A stretch of 37,744 bases of DNA, from positions 91,314 through 129,057 of the forward strand of contig JANQZS010000093.1 of NCBI GenBank assembly GCA_030728405.1, written 5' to 3'. The position numbers and the translations under genes were made by a program. Positions 27,709-37,744 of the stretch are shown here, one piece after another. The DNA is from Candidatus Nanopelagicales bacterium. GTDB lineage: Bacteria; Actinomycetota; Actinomycetes; S36-B12. Each line of letters opens with the position of its first letter. Position 1 is the stretch's first letter. Under the pieces are notes generated by a model. The model did not search any database. It saw only the letters and a list, made by a program, of their open reading frames with translations, and had not been told where the DNA came from.

Positions 27709-28727
27709 TGCGCAACCAGCGCAGAAACGTCACTGCCATCGGGTTCCACGACGGCCTGCTCAGACACAATCGCTGAGATAAGACGATGGGGAGTCACATC
27801 GAAAGCCGGGTTGAAACCGCGCGCTCCATCCGGGGCGGTTCGCACACCACCGAGTGATGTCACTTCTTCACCTGCGCGCAATTCAATGTGGATGCTCTCC
27901 CCTGACACGGTGTCAAGATCCACTGTCGATGATGGCGCTGCCACCACAAACGGAATATCTGCATCGGCACAAGCGAGGGCAACGCCCACCGAACCGATTT
28001 TGTTTGCCGTATCGCCATTGCGAGCGATCCGATCAGCACCGATGATCGCCACATCGACGAGTCCCCGCATGATGGTCGAGGCTGCTGCGCCATCTGCTTG
28101 AACAAAATAGGGAATGCCTTCGCGGTCAAGTTCCCAAGCGGTCAGACGCGAACCTTGCAAAAGCGGCCGGGTCTCATCGGCATAAACAACTTCCACTTCA
28201 CCGCGTTCATGCAACTCGCGAACAATCCCTAAGGCAGTTCCCCACGCGGTTGTAGCGAGGAAGCCGGTATTGCAGTGCGTGAGCACCCGCACAGGTCGAT
28301 GGGTCACGTTGGCCAAGATCCAGTCAGCGCCAAGTCTGGAAAGTTCCCGATTTGCGGCTTCATCTTCAACCATGATCGCGTCAGATTCAGCGAGCACCGC
28401 TGCCACACCCTGCTGCATGAATGGCAGCACACGATCTGCGCCCCATGCGAGATTGACCGCGGTTGGACGAGCATCGCGCACCCGAAGAACTTCAGAGGCG
28501 AGGCGATCTGCCGACCAGTCCTCGCGTTGACCTTGCAACATCGCGACGGCAACGCCGTAACCACCCACAGCACCTAGTGCTGGTGCACCGCGCACCACGA
28601 GGCGCTCAATTGCATCGACCAGAGTGTCGACATCGCGACATTCCAGGTAGTCAAGCTCCGAAGGCAACTTGGTCTGATCGATCAGGACTAGCGCCGCACT
28701 CGGCGCGTTCCACTCCACTGCTCGCAC
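27705..28727 (-). CDS. mtnA: S-methyl-5-thioribose-1-phosphate isomerase
   Basis: AIERLVVRGAPALGAVGGYG, VLTHCNTGFLATTAWGTALG, VDVAIIGADRIARNGDTANKIGS, EVTSLGGVRTAPDGARGFNPAFDVTP. Confidence 0.95.
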   Translation of the reverse strand: MRAVEWNAPSAALVLIDQTKLPSELDYLECRDVDTLVDAIERLVVRGAPALGAVGGYGVAVAMLQGQREDWSADRLASEVLRVRDARPTAVNLAWGADRVLPFMQQGVAAVLAESDAIMVEDEAANRELSRLGADWILANVTHRPVRVLTHCNTGFLATTAWGTALGIVRELHERGEVEVVYADETRPLLQGSRLTAWELDREGIPYFVQADGAAASTIMRGLVDVAIIGADRIARNGDTANKIGSVGVALACADADIPFVVAAPSSTVDLDTVSGESIHIELRAGEEVTSLGGVRTAPDGARGFNPAFDVTPHRLISAIVSEQAVVEPDGSDVSALVAQ

Positions 28728-28760
28728 AGGTCGAGGTTAGTCCGTCGATACCGATCTCGT

Positions 28761-30341
28761 TCAGAAGGCATCGCGCGGGGTGTACTGCCCCCACACGTCG
28801 CGAAGTGCATCAGAGACTTCACCCACGGTGGCTCTGGCTTGTAGCGCCTTCTTCATCGGGTACAACAAATTCGCATCCCCCCGAGCTGCTGTGCGAATTT
28901 CCTCAAGGGCCTGTGCCACAACCTCGTTGTCACGACTGCTCTTCAGCGCCGCCAACCGAGCGATCTGCTCAGACTCGATCGCCGGGTTGACCTTGAGCGG
29001 CTCGTAGGTGCTGACCTCTTCGGTGGTGAAGCGGTTGACTCCCACCACAACGCGCTCGCCAGCATCGATTTCTTGGGTTACCTGATAGGCCGAACGCTCA
29101 ATCTCACCCTTCTGGAAACCCTCTTCGATGGCGGCGACCGCACCACCCATCTCTTCAATGCGTTCGATCAACGCCGTTGCGGCCTGCTCGATCTCATCGG
29201 TCATTGATTCGATGACGTAAGAACCCGCGAATGGATCAACGGTCTGGGTGACGTCTGTTTCATAAGCCAATACCTGCTGGGTGCGCAGTGCGAGTCGTGC
29301 AGCTTTTTCAGATGGCAGCGCTAATGCTTCGTCGAAAGAGTTGGTATGAAGCGATTGCGTGCCGCCAAGAACTGCAGCCAAGCCCTGCACAGCAACACGG
29401 ACCAAGTTCACCTCGGGCTGTTGCGCGGTGAGTTGCACACCTGCGGTCTGAGTATGGAAGCGCAGCATCCACGATTTTGGATCCTTGGCCCCGAAGCGAT
29501 CACGCATGATTTTCGCCCACATTCGGCGGGCGGCCCGGAACTTTGCCACCTCTTCTAGGAACGAGGTGCGCGAGACGAAGAAGAACGCGAGCCGCGGTGC
29601 GAACTCGTCAACATCTTGACCTGATTCAACTGCAGCGCGCACGTATTCAATGCCATCAGAAAGAGTGAACGCGATCTCCTGAACGGGAGTGGCCCCGGCC
29701 TCGGCCATGTGATACCCCGAGATCGAAATCGTGTTCCATTTCGGGATCTCATTGCGGCAGTACGTGAAAATGTCGGTGATCAACCGCAGTGATTGCGCGG
29801 GCGGGTAGATATAGGTGCCACGCGCGATGTATTCCTTAAGCACGTCATTTTGAATCGTCCCGTTGAGCGCAGTCGCGGGGATCCCTTGCTCCTCCGCCAC
29901 CAACTGGTAGAGCACCAACAAGATCGCGGCGGTGGAGTTGATCGTCATGGAGGTGGAAACCTCGTCGAGGGAAATCTGCTCAAAGAGCACCCTCATGTCT
30001 TCAATCGAGTCGATGGCCACCCCGACTTTGCCCACCTCGCCGTGCGCCAATGGGTGGTCAGAGTCATAGCCCATTTGGGTGGGCAGATCGAATGCGACGG
30101 ACAGGCCAGTGGTTCCTGCAGTGAGCAGTTGCCGGTAGCGCTCATTGGATTCAGCCGCGGTGCCAAAGCCCGCGTACTGCCGCATCGTCCAGGGCCGGCC
30201 GGTGTACATCGTCGAGTAGACCCCGCGGGTATACGGAAACTCCCCAGGCTGACCCAGCGCAACGGTCGGATCCCAATCCGCCAGCGCCTCTGGTCCATAG
30301 ACGGTCTCGAACGGGAATCCGGATTCAGTTTCGCCAGCCAT
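28761..30341 (-). CDS. Acyl-CoA mutase large (substrate-binding) subunit, methylmalonyl-CoA mutase family, no B12-binding domain
   Basis: [98 protein letters not shown] at 30341 chosen. Confidence 0.92.
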   Translation of the reverse strand: MAGETESGFPFETVYGPEALADWDPTVALGQPGEFPYTRGVYSTMYTGRPWTMRQYAGFGTAAESNERYRQLLTAGTTGLSVAFDLPTQMGYDSDHPLAHGEVGKVGVAIDSIEDMRVLFEQISLDEVSTSMTINSTAAILLVLYQLVAEEQGIPATALNGTIQNDVLKEYIARGTYIYPPAQSLRLITDIFTYCRNEIPKWNTISISGYHMAEAGATPVQEIAFTLSDGIEYVRAAVESGQDVDEFAPRLAFFFVSRTSFLEEVAKFRAARRMWAKIMRDRFGAKDPKSWMLRFHTQTAGVQLTAQQPEVNLVRVAVQGLAAVLGGTQSLHTNSFDEALALPSEKAARLALRTQQVLAYETDVTQTVDPFAGSYVIESMTDEIEQAATALIERIEEMGGAVAAIEEGFQKGEIERSAYQVTQEIDAGERVVVGVNRFTTEEVSTYEPLKVNPAIESEQIARLAALKSSRDNEVVAQALEEIRTAARGDANLLYPMKKALQARATVGEVSDALRDVWGQYTPRDAF

Positions 30342-30536
30342 GGGCGCAACCCTAGAACCTTCGATCGACCTGCGGAGGGGCTGAACAAGCCTCCGGCATC
30401 CGTTGTGACCGATCCCACCTGTGCAGCTCACGCTTACCGCGAGCGCAATCGCCCTTAAAGGTCGATACTCTCCTCATAGCGCCATCAAGGGCGCGGCCCG
30501 CGTTTCGCGGCAAAGAACGTGGATCTGGAGGAGTCG

Positions 30537-30935
30537 GTGTCCGTCATAACCCCGATCGGCACGCTCTATCGAGGTGGCGAGGGCATGTGGACGTGGGTCC
30601 TGCACCGGATAACCGGTGTCTCGGTCTTCTTCTTCCTGCTCGTGCACGTCCTTGACACCGCCTTGGTGCGGGTGTCTCCAGAGGCCTACGACCTCATCAT
30701 CGCCACATACAAGACCCCCATCGTCAACCTCCTTGAGGTGGGCCTGGTCGGGGCGGTTCTCTACCACGCACTTAACGGCCTCCGGGTCATCCTGATCGAC
30801 TTCTGGCGGCGCGGACCGCGCTACCAGCGCCAAATGACCTGGGTCATCGCCGCGATCTGGTTCGCCCTGATGCTCCCCGGCACCTACTTCATGATGAAGC
30901 ACACCATCGAAGCAATGTTCGGGAGCACGTCATGA
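30537..30935 (+). CDS. sdhC: Succinate dehydrogenase cytochrome b556 subunit
   Basis: WTWVLHRITGVSVFFFLLVHVLDTALV, YHALNGLRVILIDF. GTG start preceded by GGAGGAG. Confidence 0.9.
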   Translation: MSVITPIGTLYRGGEGMWTWVLHRITGVSVFFFLLVHVLDTALVRVSPEAYDLIIATYKTPIVNLLEVGLVGAVLYHALNGLRVILIDFWRRGPRYQRQMTWVIAAIWFALMLPGTYFMMKHTIEAMFGSTS

Positions 30936-31339
30936 CAACTCTTGATATCTCCGCCCCACGCTCAGGCGCCAAGCGCTCGGGCCAGCGCAGCAACTTTGAG
31001 TTGTATTCATGGTTGTTCATGCGAATTTCCGGCATCATCCTGGTGGTTCTGGTCTTGAGCCACTTGGTGATCATGAACCTGCTTGATGGTGGCGTCCAGC
31101 GAATCAACTTTGCTTTCGTTGCCGGTCGCTGGTCCTCCCCCTTCTGGCAGATCTGGGACCTGACAATGTTGTGGTTGGCCATGCTGCATGGCACCAACGG
31201 CATGCGAACGATCATCAATGATTACGCGGAGCGCAACCAAACGCGCTTCTGGCTCAAGATGGCGCTGTACACGTCATCTGGCTTCATCATCCTTCTCGGG
31301 ACGCTAGTCATCTTCACCTTCGATCCAAATATCGGCTGA
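30932..31339 (+). CDS. sdhD: Succinate dehydrogenase membrane anchor subunit
   Basis: FELYSWLFMRISGIILVVLVLSHLVIMNLL, LHGTNGMRTIINDY. Overlaps sdhC. Confidence 0.88.
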   Translation: MTTLDISAPRSGAKRSGQRSNFELYSWLFMRISGIILVVLVLSHLVIMNLLDGGVQRINFAFVAGRWSSPFWQIWDLTMLWLAMLHGTNGMRTIINDYAERNQTRFWLKMALYTSSGFIILLGTLVIFTFDPNIG

Positions 31340-31382
31340 GACACAGCACTAATCACGTCCTATCGACACTGAGGGGTTAGCC

Positions 31383-33137
31383 ATGCAGACGCATATTTTC
31401 GACGTCATCATTGTCGGAGCGGGCGGCGCAGGAATGCGCGCGGCACTTGAATCCGGAACGCGTGCGCGCACCGCGGTACTCACCAAGCTCTACCCCACCC
31501 GCTCACACACTGGCGCAGCTCAGGGCGGCATGTGTGCTGCGTTGGCCAACGTCGAGGAAGACAACTGGGAGTGGCACACCTTCGACACCATCAAGGGTGG
31601 CGACTACCTCGTTGACCAAGATGCCGCCGAGGTTATGTGTAAAGAGGCCATCGATGCGGTTCTTGACCTTGAGAAGATGGGCCTGCCCTTCAACCGCACC
31701 CCTGAAGGCCGAATCGATCAGCGTCGCTTCGGTGGCCACACCCGCAATCACGGTGAAGCTGCAGTGCGCCGCTCCTGCTACGCAGCAGACCGCACCGGCC
31801 ACATGATTTTGCAGACCCTGTACCAGAGCTGCATCAAGGCTGGCATTGAGTTCTACAACGAGTTCTATGTTCTTGACCTGATTTTGAATGAGGAATCTGG
31901 TGAGCCCGTCACGGCCGGTGTGGTTGCCTACGAGCTGGCAACAGGTGAGATTCACATCTTCCGCGCAAAGTCGGTGATCTTCGCCTCCGGCGGGTTTGGC
32001 AAGGTGTTCAAGACCACCTCGAACGCCCACACGCTCACCGGTGACGGCGTTGGCATCGTGTGGCGCAAGGGCTTGCCCCTCGAAGACATGGAGTTCTACC
32101 AGTTCCATCCCACGGGCCTGGCTGGGCTTGGCGTTCTCCTCACCGAGGGAGCCCGCGGCGAAGGCGGCATTCTGCGCAACGCGAGCGGTGAACGCTTCAT
32201 GGAGCGCTACGCACCCACCATCAAGGATCTCGCCCCGCGCGACATGGTCGCACGGGCAATGGTGCAAGAGGTTCGCGAAGGACGCGGCGCTGGTCCGCAC
32301 AAGGACTACGTCTACCTCGACCTCACGCACCTTCCCAAGGAGCAGATCGAAGCCAAGCTTCCTGACATCACTGAGTTCTCCCGCACCTACCTGGGCGTGG
32401 ACCCTGTCACTGAACTAGTGCCCGTGTTCCCCACCGCGCACTACGCGATGGGCGGCATCCCCACCGACATCGACACCCGGGTGCTTCGCGACAACGATCA
32501 TGCGGTGCCTGGTCTCTTCGCGGCCGGTGAGTGCGCGTGCGTTTCCGTGCATGGCGCAAACCGCCTCGGTACCAACTCACTGCTCGACATCAACGTCTTC
32601 GGTAAGCGGGCTGGAATCGCAGCTGCTGCGTATGCGAACTCCGCCGAATTAGTGGACCTGCCTGCCGATCCGCAGTTGGCCACGATCTCACTCGTCGAGG
32701 GGCTTCGCTCAGGCACCGGCACCGAGCGGGCCATCAACATCCGTCGCGCCATGCAAGAAACCATGGACATGAACGCGCAGGTGTACCGCACCGAGGCCAC
32801 CTTGAAGGAAGCACTCGGTGATCTTCAAGAGCTCAAGCGCCGGTATCTGAACGTCTCGGTCCAAGACAAGGGTGTGCGCTACAACACCGATCTGCTCGAA
32901 GCGATCGAACTCGGCTTCCTCCTTGACCTTGCTGAGGTCCTGGTGGTCAGCGCCCTCGAACGCAAGGAGACCCGAGGCGGTCACGCCCGCGAGGACTACC
33001 CCGTGCGCGATGACGTGAACTTCATGCGGCACACCATGGCCTACCGCGAGGTCTCTGCTCATGGCGAAGAGATCGTGCGATTGGATTACAAGCCAGTGAA
33101 CGTCACCCGTTACCAGCCGATGGAGCGCAAGTACTGA
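31383..33137 (+). CDS. sdhA: Succinate dehydrogenase flavoprotein subunit
   Basis: [72 protein letters not shown]. Confidence 0.97.
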   Translation: MQTHIFDVIIVGAGGAGMRAALESGTRARTAVLTKLYPTRSHTGAAQGGMCAALANVEEDNWEWHTFDTIKGGDYLVDQDAAEVMCKEAIDAVLDLEKMGLPFNRTPEGRIDQRRFGGHTRNHGEAAVRRSCYAADRTGHMILQTLYQSCIKAGIEFYNEFYVLDLILNEESGEPVTAGVVAYELATGEIHIFRAKSVIFASGGFGKVFKTTSNAHTLTGDGVGIVWRKGLPLEDMEFYQFHPTGLAGLGVLLTEGARGEGGILRNASGERFMERYAPTIKDLAPRDMVARAMVQEVREGRGAGPHKDYVYLDLTHLPKEQIEAKLPDITEFSRTYLGVDPVTELVPVFPTAHYAMGGIPTDIDTRVLRDNDHAVPGLFAAGECACVSVHGANRLGTNSLLDINVFGKRAGIAAAAYANSAELVDLPADPQLATISLVEGLRSGTGTERAINIRRAMQETMDMNAQVYRTEATLKEALGDLQELKRRYLNVSVQDKGVRYNTDLLEAIELGFLLDLAEVLVVSALERKETRGGHAREDYPVRDDVNFMRHTMAYREVSAHGEEIVRLDYKPVNVTRYQPMERKY

Positions 33138-33886
33138 TGACTGCTGTAATCGAAGTTCCCGTCGTAGATATTCCGGTCGCGACCGACGTCACCTTTCGGG
33201 TTCGACGTTACCTTCCAGAAATCGATGAAGAGCCGCACTGGGAGGACTACACGGTCGCGCTATTTCCTACCGACCGCGTGCTCACCGCCCTTGAGAAGAT
33301 CAAGGGCGACCAAGACGGGACACTGACTTTTCGGCGCTCATGCGGTCACGGGATTTGCGGGTCAGATGCCATGCGCATCAATGGCCGCAATCGGTTGGCC
33401 TGCAAGACCCTGGTCAAGGATCTCGATATCAAGAAGCCAATCACTGTCGAGGCGATCAAGGGTCTGCCCCTTGAAAAGGACCTCGTAGTCGACATGGATC
33501 CGTTCTTCGCTGCCTACCGGGCAGTCATGCCCTTCCTGCTCCCCGAGGGCCACGAACCCACCAAAGAGCGCCTGCAGTCAGCCGAGGAGCGAGCTCGGTT
33601 CGACGACACCACCAAGTGCATTCTGTGCGCCTGCTGCACCACCTCGTGCCCGGTCTACTGGACCGACGGTGCCTACTTTGGCCCCGCAGCGATCGTGGCC
33701 GCGCACCGGTTCATCTTCGATTCCCGTGATGCCGGCGCCGAGCAGCGTCTGGAAATCCTGAATGAAAAAGAGGGCGTGTGGCGCTGCCGCACCACCTTCA
33801 ATTGCACCGATGCTTGCCCGCGTGGCATCGAGGTCACCAAGGCGATTCAAGAAGTGAAGCAGGCGCTGATTTTCCGTCGCGTGTGA
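33137..33886 (+). CDS. sdhB: Succinate dehydrogenase iron-sulfur subunit
   Basis: SCGHGICGSDAMRINGRNRLACKTL, CILCACCTTSCPVYW, CTDACPRGIEVTKAIQEVKQ. Confidence 0.96.
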   Translation: MTAVIEVPVVDIPVATDVTFRVRRYLPEIDEEPHWEDYTVALFPTDRVLTALEKIKGDQDGTLTFRRSCGHGICGSDAMRINGRNRLACKTLVKDLDIKKPITVEAIKGLPLEKDLVVDMDPFFAAYRAVMPFLLPEGHEPTKERLQSAEERARFDDTTKCILCACCTTSCPVYWTDGAYFGPAAIVAAHRFIFDSRDAGAEQRLEILNEKEGVWRCRTTFNCTDACPRGIEVTKAIQEVKQALIFRRV

Positions 33887-33910
33887 AGTTGATCTTCAAC
33901 TGACTTCGGA

Positions 33911-35356
33911 CTAGAGATCAACAGCAAAGTACTGCTTCTCCAAGAACTCGTGGATGCCAGAGAAGCCGCCCTCACGGCCCAGACCTGATTCCTTCATGCC
34001 ACCAAACGGTGCAGCCGGATCCGAGGCAATGCCACGGTTGATCGCGACCATGCCCGATTCCATTTGCCGGGCCACTTTGATGCCTTCGCCATTATCTTTG
34101 GCGAACACGTAGGAGATCAGGCCGTACTCGGTGTCGTTGGCCATCTTGATCGCGTCGTCTTGGTTGGAGAACGTGACGATCGGTGCAACGGGTCCGAAGA
34201 TTTCATTCTTGGTCAACGTAGAGCCATGCTTGACGTCGCGAACGATGTATGGAGCAATGAAGGCACCGTCAACGGGAGCGGTGGAGGCTGCAACCGCTGC
34301 AGCGCCTTCACTTTCAGCCTCACCGATGAGTTCGAGGATCTTGTCTCGTTCTTTGATGCTGACCATGGCGCCAAGATCATTCGACTGATTAATGCCAGGA
34401 CCGATCTTCAGCCCGGACAAAGCGGCGTGGAACTTGGTGGAGAACTCCTCCACCAAAGACTCATGGGCGTAGAAGCGGTTTGCCGCAGTGCACGCCGAGC
34501 CGCCATTGCGCATCTTCGCAACCATCGCGCCCTCTACTGCCTTGTCTACATCGGTGCCTTCGAGGACGAGGAACGGAGCGTTGCCGCCCAGTTCCATCGA
34601 CGAGACGAGCACACGCTCTGCGGTCTGCTTGAGCAGCAACTTGCCCACGTAGGTGGAGCCGGTGAAGGAGAGTGTGGCTACCCGAGGATCGGAAAGGATC
34701 GCTTCAGAAATCGGCCCTGACTTTGAGGTTGTGATGATGTTGACCACACCTGCGGGCACGCCTGCGCGCTCAAGCACTTGACCCACCCACAACGCGGTGA
34801 GGGGGGTTTCACCAGCCGGCTTCAAGATCGCGGTGCAACCGGCAGCTAGCGCCGGTGCCAGCTTGCGGGTGGCCATCGCTGCCGGGAAGTTCCAGGGGGT
34901 GATCATGTAGGCGACCCCGATGGGGCGGTGGTCGGTGATGATCGTTTTGTCGCGGTTCGGGGCGTATCGGAATCCGCCTTCAATCCGCGATGCCTCTTCG
35001 GAGAACCAACGGAAGAACTCTGCTGCGTAGACCGCCTCGCCCATCGCATCTCGCCACGCCTTGCCGTTTTCCAGGGCAATGAGTCTGGCGCAATCCTCGA
35101 TCTCAGACATCATGATGTCGAAGGCTCGACGCAAAATCTCGGCGCGCTGGCGGGCCGGGGTGACCGACCATGTGGTGAATGCGTCGTGGGCCGCTCCGAC
35201 TGCCTGCAGGGCCTCATCCACCGAGGCGTTTCCGATGGAGGCCAAGGTCCCCAACGAGGCCGGATCGATCACGTCAAGCTTGTCGGCGGTCTGGAGCCAG
35301 ACTCCACCAATGAGGAGACCATTGGGGGTGGTGGCGGGCAAAGTCGCAGCAGACAT
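33911..35356 (-). CDS. gabD: NAD(P)-dependent succinate-semialdehyde dehydrogenase-like
   Basis: PWNFPAAMATRKLAPALAAGCTAILKPAGETPLTA, MELGGNAPFLVLEGTDVDKAVEGAMVAKMRNGGSACTAANRF, GGMKESGLGREGG. Confidence 0.88.
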   Translation of the reverse strand: MSAATLPATTPNGLLIGGVWLQTADKLDVIDPASLGTLASIGNASVDEALQAVGAAHDAFTTWSVTPARQRAEILRRAFDIMMSEIEDCARLIALENGKAWRDAMGEAVYAAEFFRWFSEEASRIEGGFRYAPNRDKTIITDHRPIGVAYMITPWNFPAAMATRKLAPALAAGCTAILKPAGETPLTALWVGQVLERAGVPAGVVNIITTSKSGPISEAILSDPRVATLSFTGSTYVGKLLLKQTAERVLVSSMELGGNAPFLVLEGTDVDKAVEGAMVAKMRNGGSACTAANRFYAHESLVEEFSTKFHAALSGLKIGPGINQSNDLGAMVSIKERDKILELIGEAESEGAAAVAASTAPVDGAFIAPYIVRDVKHGSTLTKNEIFGPVAPIVTFSNQDDAIKMANDTEYGLISYVFAKDNGEGIKVARQMESGMVAINRGIASDPAAPFGGMKESGLGREGGFSGIHEFLEKQYFAVDL

Positions 35357-35488
35357 GGGGTGTCCCTTTCGCAGTGAGTGGACACAGGCTAGTGCTCATC
35401 TGCCCCTGAAGCAGCCAACGTGATGTGTCTCACGCAGGAGCGATTCGACCAGCCAGCCGCCCTGTCGGGCTAAACAGGTCGGGTTAGA

Positions 35489-36673
35489 GTGGAGATCACC
35501 ATGCGCCGAATCTTTATCACCGCAGCAGCGGTGATCACCATCTTCTCGTTGGTGGCCCCGAGTGCGGGCGCCGAAGAGGTTCTTGGCGGCCCATTGCTCG
35601 CCAAGAAGGCGCCGACCGTTCAATTGGGCCCTGGAGCTGATCCGCTGCCTAAGGTTTTCGCGAAAACGTGGGTTCTGGCCGACGCAACAACAGGGGCGGT
35701 CCTTGCCGCTAAGGGCGCTCATATTCAACGCGCCCCGGCGAGCACTTTGAAATCGCTCACTGCACTGACCCTGCTTCCGATCCTTGACCCAAATCAGGTG
35801 TATCGGCCAACTCGCAAAGTCACGTCCATTTACGGCAGCCGAGTGGGCCTTGTCCCCGGAAAGCCCTACACCGCCAATGAACTCTTCTACGGGCTCATGC
35901 TGCCCAGCGGAAACGATGCGGCGGTCGCTCTGGCCAAGATGAATGGCGGCGTCAAAACCACCGTTTCGCAAATGAATGGTGTGGCCGCCTCCCTCCAAGC
36001 ACTCAACACCAACGCGCGCAATACCAGCGGGCTCGACGCACCCGGTCAAGTCTCCTCCGCCTACGATCTTGCACTCATCGCCAGAGCCGGGTTGGAGCGC
36101 CCGGACTTTGTGAAGTACTCCAGCGCTAAATCAGCGCAGTTTCCGGCCAAGGGCCGTGGCAAAACCAAAACAATTTACAACCAGAATCGTCTGCTCACCG
36201 GCGGCTATAAGGGTGCGATTGGGGTCAAGACCGGTTTCACCACAAAGGCTGGCCGCACATTCGTTGCAGCGGCCGAGCGCAATGGAACCACGCTGATCGT
36301 CTCGCTCATGGGCGTCAAGGAGCAAAGCGCGGTTGCCGCCCAGAAGTTACTCGACTGGGGATTCGCGAACTCAGGGAAAGTCACCCCGATCGGGACTCTC
36401 GTGTCTCCCGTGGGCGACAACAACGCGGCTGGCGCAGTGCCGGTAACCGCAGTCGCTGCCCCAGAAACTGCTCCAGAAACTACCGAAGGAGATTCGGCCG
36501 CAAGCATGGCCAACCCGACCAGCACCAGCACCGCCGGCATTTCAGTGTGGTCGTGGGGCTGGCTCGCACTATTCCTTTTCGCGGTGGTCGCGGCCTTCAT
36601 GGGATTGCGCAACATTTCGCGCAACCGTCGTGGCCGCCATGCCCGCCCGGGGCGCGTACGACTCGAACGTTAA
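35489..36673 (+). CDS. D-alanyl-D-alanine carboxypeptidase (S11 serine peptidase), membrane anchored
   Basis: N-terminal signal segment, STLK (SxxK), SGN, GVKTGFT (KTG) motifs, C-terminal TM and basic tail. Confidence 0.9.
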   Translation: MEITMRRIFITAAAVITIFSLVAPSAGAEEVLGGPLLAKKAPTVQLGPGADPLPKVFAKTWVLADATTGAVLAAKGAHIQRAPASTLKSLTALTLLPILDPNQVYRPTRKVTSIYGSRVGLVPGKPYTANELFYGLMLPSGNDAAVALAKMNGGVKTTVSQMNGVAASLQALNTNARNTSGLDAPGQVSSAYDLALIARAGLERPDFVKYSSAKSAQFPAKGRGKTKTIYNQNRLLTGGYKGAIGVKTGFTTKAGRTFVAAAERNGTTLIVSLMGVKEQSAVAAQKLLDWGFANSGKVTPIGTLVSPVGDNNAAGAVPVTAVAAPETAPETTEGDSAASMANPTSTSTAGISVWSWGWLALFLFAVVAAFMGLRNISRNRRGRHARPGRVRLER

Positions 36674-36688
36674 AAAAATGCCGAGGAG

Positions 36689-37708
36689 CTATCGCGGCAG
36701 CGGCACAAAGCCAACAGCGTCGTAGACCTTCTCTAACGTCTCACCGGCGGTGACCCGGGCTTTGCCGGCACCGATTCCCATCAAGTTGATCAACTCGCCT
36801 TTGTCAGACATCAATTCCACAACTCGACGACGAATCGGCGCGATGAGGTCCACCGCGATTTGGGCGGTTTCGGTTTTGAGATCGCCGTAACCTCGATCGG
36901 CGTAGCTCGCTTCCAGTTCAGCCATCGACGTGCCCGTGATCGCCTGCTGCATCGTCAACAGGTTGGCAACACCGGGCTTATTTACCGGGTCAAAGCGAAT
37001 ATCACGATCAGAGTCGGTGACCGCGGACTTGATCTTCTTCGTGAGCACCGCATCTTCATCGAGTAAGAACACGCATCCGGGGGCACTCGACTTGCTCATT
37101 TTCGCCGTGGGATCTTGCAGATCAACAATCTTGGCTGTCTCTTTCACGATCATGGCTTCAGGCACGGTCAAGGTCGGGCCAAATTTTGCGTTGAACCGCT
37201 GGGCTAGGTCTCGGGTGAGTTCAAGGTGCTGGCGCTGGTCCTCGCCCACCGGCACGGCATTGGCTTGGTAAATAAGAATGTCGGCCGCTTGCAAGATGGG
37301 ATAGGTGAACAGGCCCACACTTGACCGGTCCGCGCCACCCTTTTGCGACTTGTCTTTGAACTGGGTCATGCGACTGGCTTCCCCAAAGCCCGTTTGGCAT
37401 TCCATGATCCAGGCCAGCTGACTGTGCTCGGGTACGTGGCTCTGCACGAAGATCGTCGACTCGGCAGGGTCTAGGCCCACGGCCAGTAATTGCGCAAAGG
37501 ACACCAACGTGCGCTCGCGCAGCACCGCCGGATCATGGTCGACGGTGATCGCATGCTGGTCCACGACGCAGTAGTAGGCGTCGTGGGTGGCCTGCATGCG
37601 CACCCACTCGCGCAGCGCGCCCAGATAGTTACCGATATGGAAGGAGTCAGCGGTCGGCTGGATTCCAGAAAGCACTCGGTGACGCGACGCAGCAGACATG
37701 CGCGTCAT
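36689..37708 (-). CDS. trpS: Tryptophanyl-tRNA synthetase
   Basis: [19 protein letters not shown] (HIGN) and KMSKSSAPG (KMSKS). Confidence 0.96.
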   Translation of the reverse strand: MTRMSAASRHRVLSGIQPTADSFHIGNYLGALREWVRMQATHDAYYCVVDQHAITVDHDPAVLRERTLVSFAQLLAVGLDPAESTIFVQSHVPEHSQLAWIMECQTGFGEASRMTQFKDKSQKGGADRSSVGLFTYPILQAADILIYQANAVPVGEDQRQHLELTRDLAQRFNAKFGPTLTVPEAMIVKETAKIVDLQDPTAKMSKSSAPGCVFLLDEDAVLTKKIKSAVTDSDRDIRFDPVNKPGVANLLTMQQAITGTSMAELEASYADRGYGDLKTETAQIAVDLIAPIRRRVVELMSDKGELINLMGIGAGKARVTAGETLEKVYDAVGFVPLPR

Positions 37709-37744
37709 TCTGTCAGTTCGGGGATCTCATCCTGCGTCACCGTG

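Noticed and set aside
31503-32330. 275-aa minus-strand ORF antisense to sdhA
   Set aside because: sdhA motifs are continuous on the plus strand; this is a mirror ORF.
33888-33922. Possible terminator between sdhB and the SSADH gene (GTTGATC...GATCAAC)
   Set aside because: Only a 7-bp stem, one arm lies in SSADH coding sequence, and there is no U tract; too weak to call.
1-37744. CRISPR array, tRNA, rRNA, prophage or IS transposase
   Set aside because: No regularly spaced direct repeats, cloverleaf/rRNA sequence, transposase or phage structural motifs were seen on reading the window.

Overview
Actinobacterial chromosomal window, judged from codon usage and gene order. Reading left to right it contains: the 3' end of a biotin carboxylase/BCCP subunit gene; a DUF559/AbiEi-like nuclease gene bracketed by two inverted copies of an ~85-bp imperfect palindrome; a gamma-glutamylcyclotransferase gene divergent from an lpdA-like flavoprotein gene; a nucleoside-salvage block (PNP, phosphohexomutase-family enzyme, deoC, an aldehyde dehydrogenase plus a truncated non-catalytic ALDH partner, add, deoA, and a BMP-type nucleoside ABC transporter); a methylthioadenosine/methionine-salvage block (MtaD-like deaminase, MTA/MTI phosphorylase, cdd, mtnD, mtnB, mtnC, an Ald2-like class II aldolase, mtnA); an acyl-CoA mutase large subunit; sdhCDAB; a succinate-semialdehyde dehydrogenase; a D,D-carboxypeptidase; and trpS. 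Most of the order around the nucleoside block and sdh is familiar from actinobacteria. The observations most worth follow-up are: (i) the DUF559 gene and its covarying flanking palindromes, a candidate mobile or selfish unit; (ii) an MTA pathway that appears to run through deamination to methylthioinosine and branches at methylthioribulose-1-P between MtnB and an Ald2-like aldolase; (iii) an ALDH plus ALDH-pseudoenzyme pair resembling a split ALDH16; (iv) a 105-nt closed inverted-repeat structure upstream of add; and (v) tandem hairpins between the transporter lipoprotein gene and its permease genes. All functional calls come from reading motifs; no database search was run.
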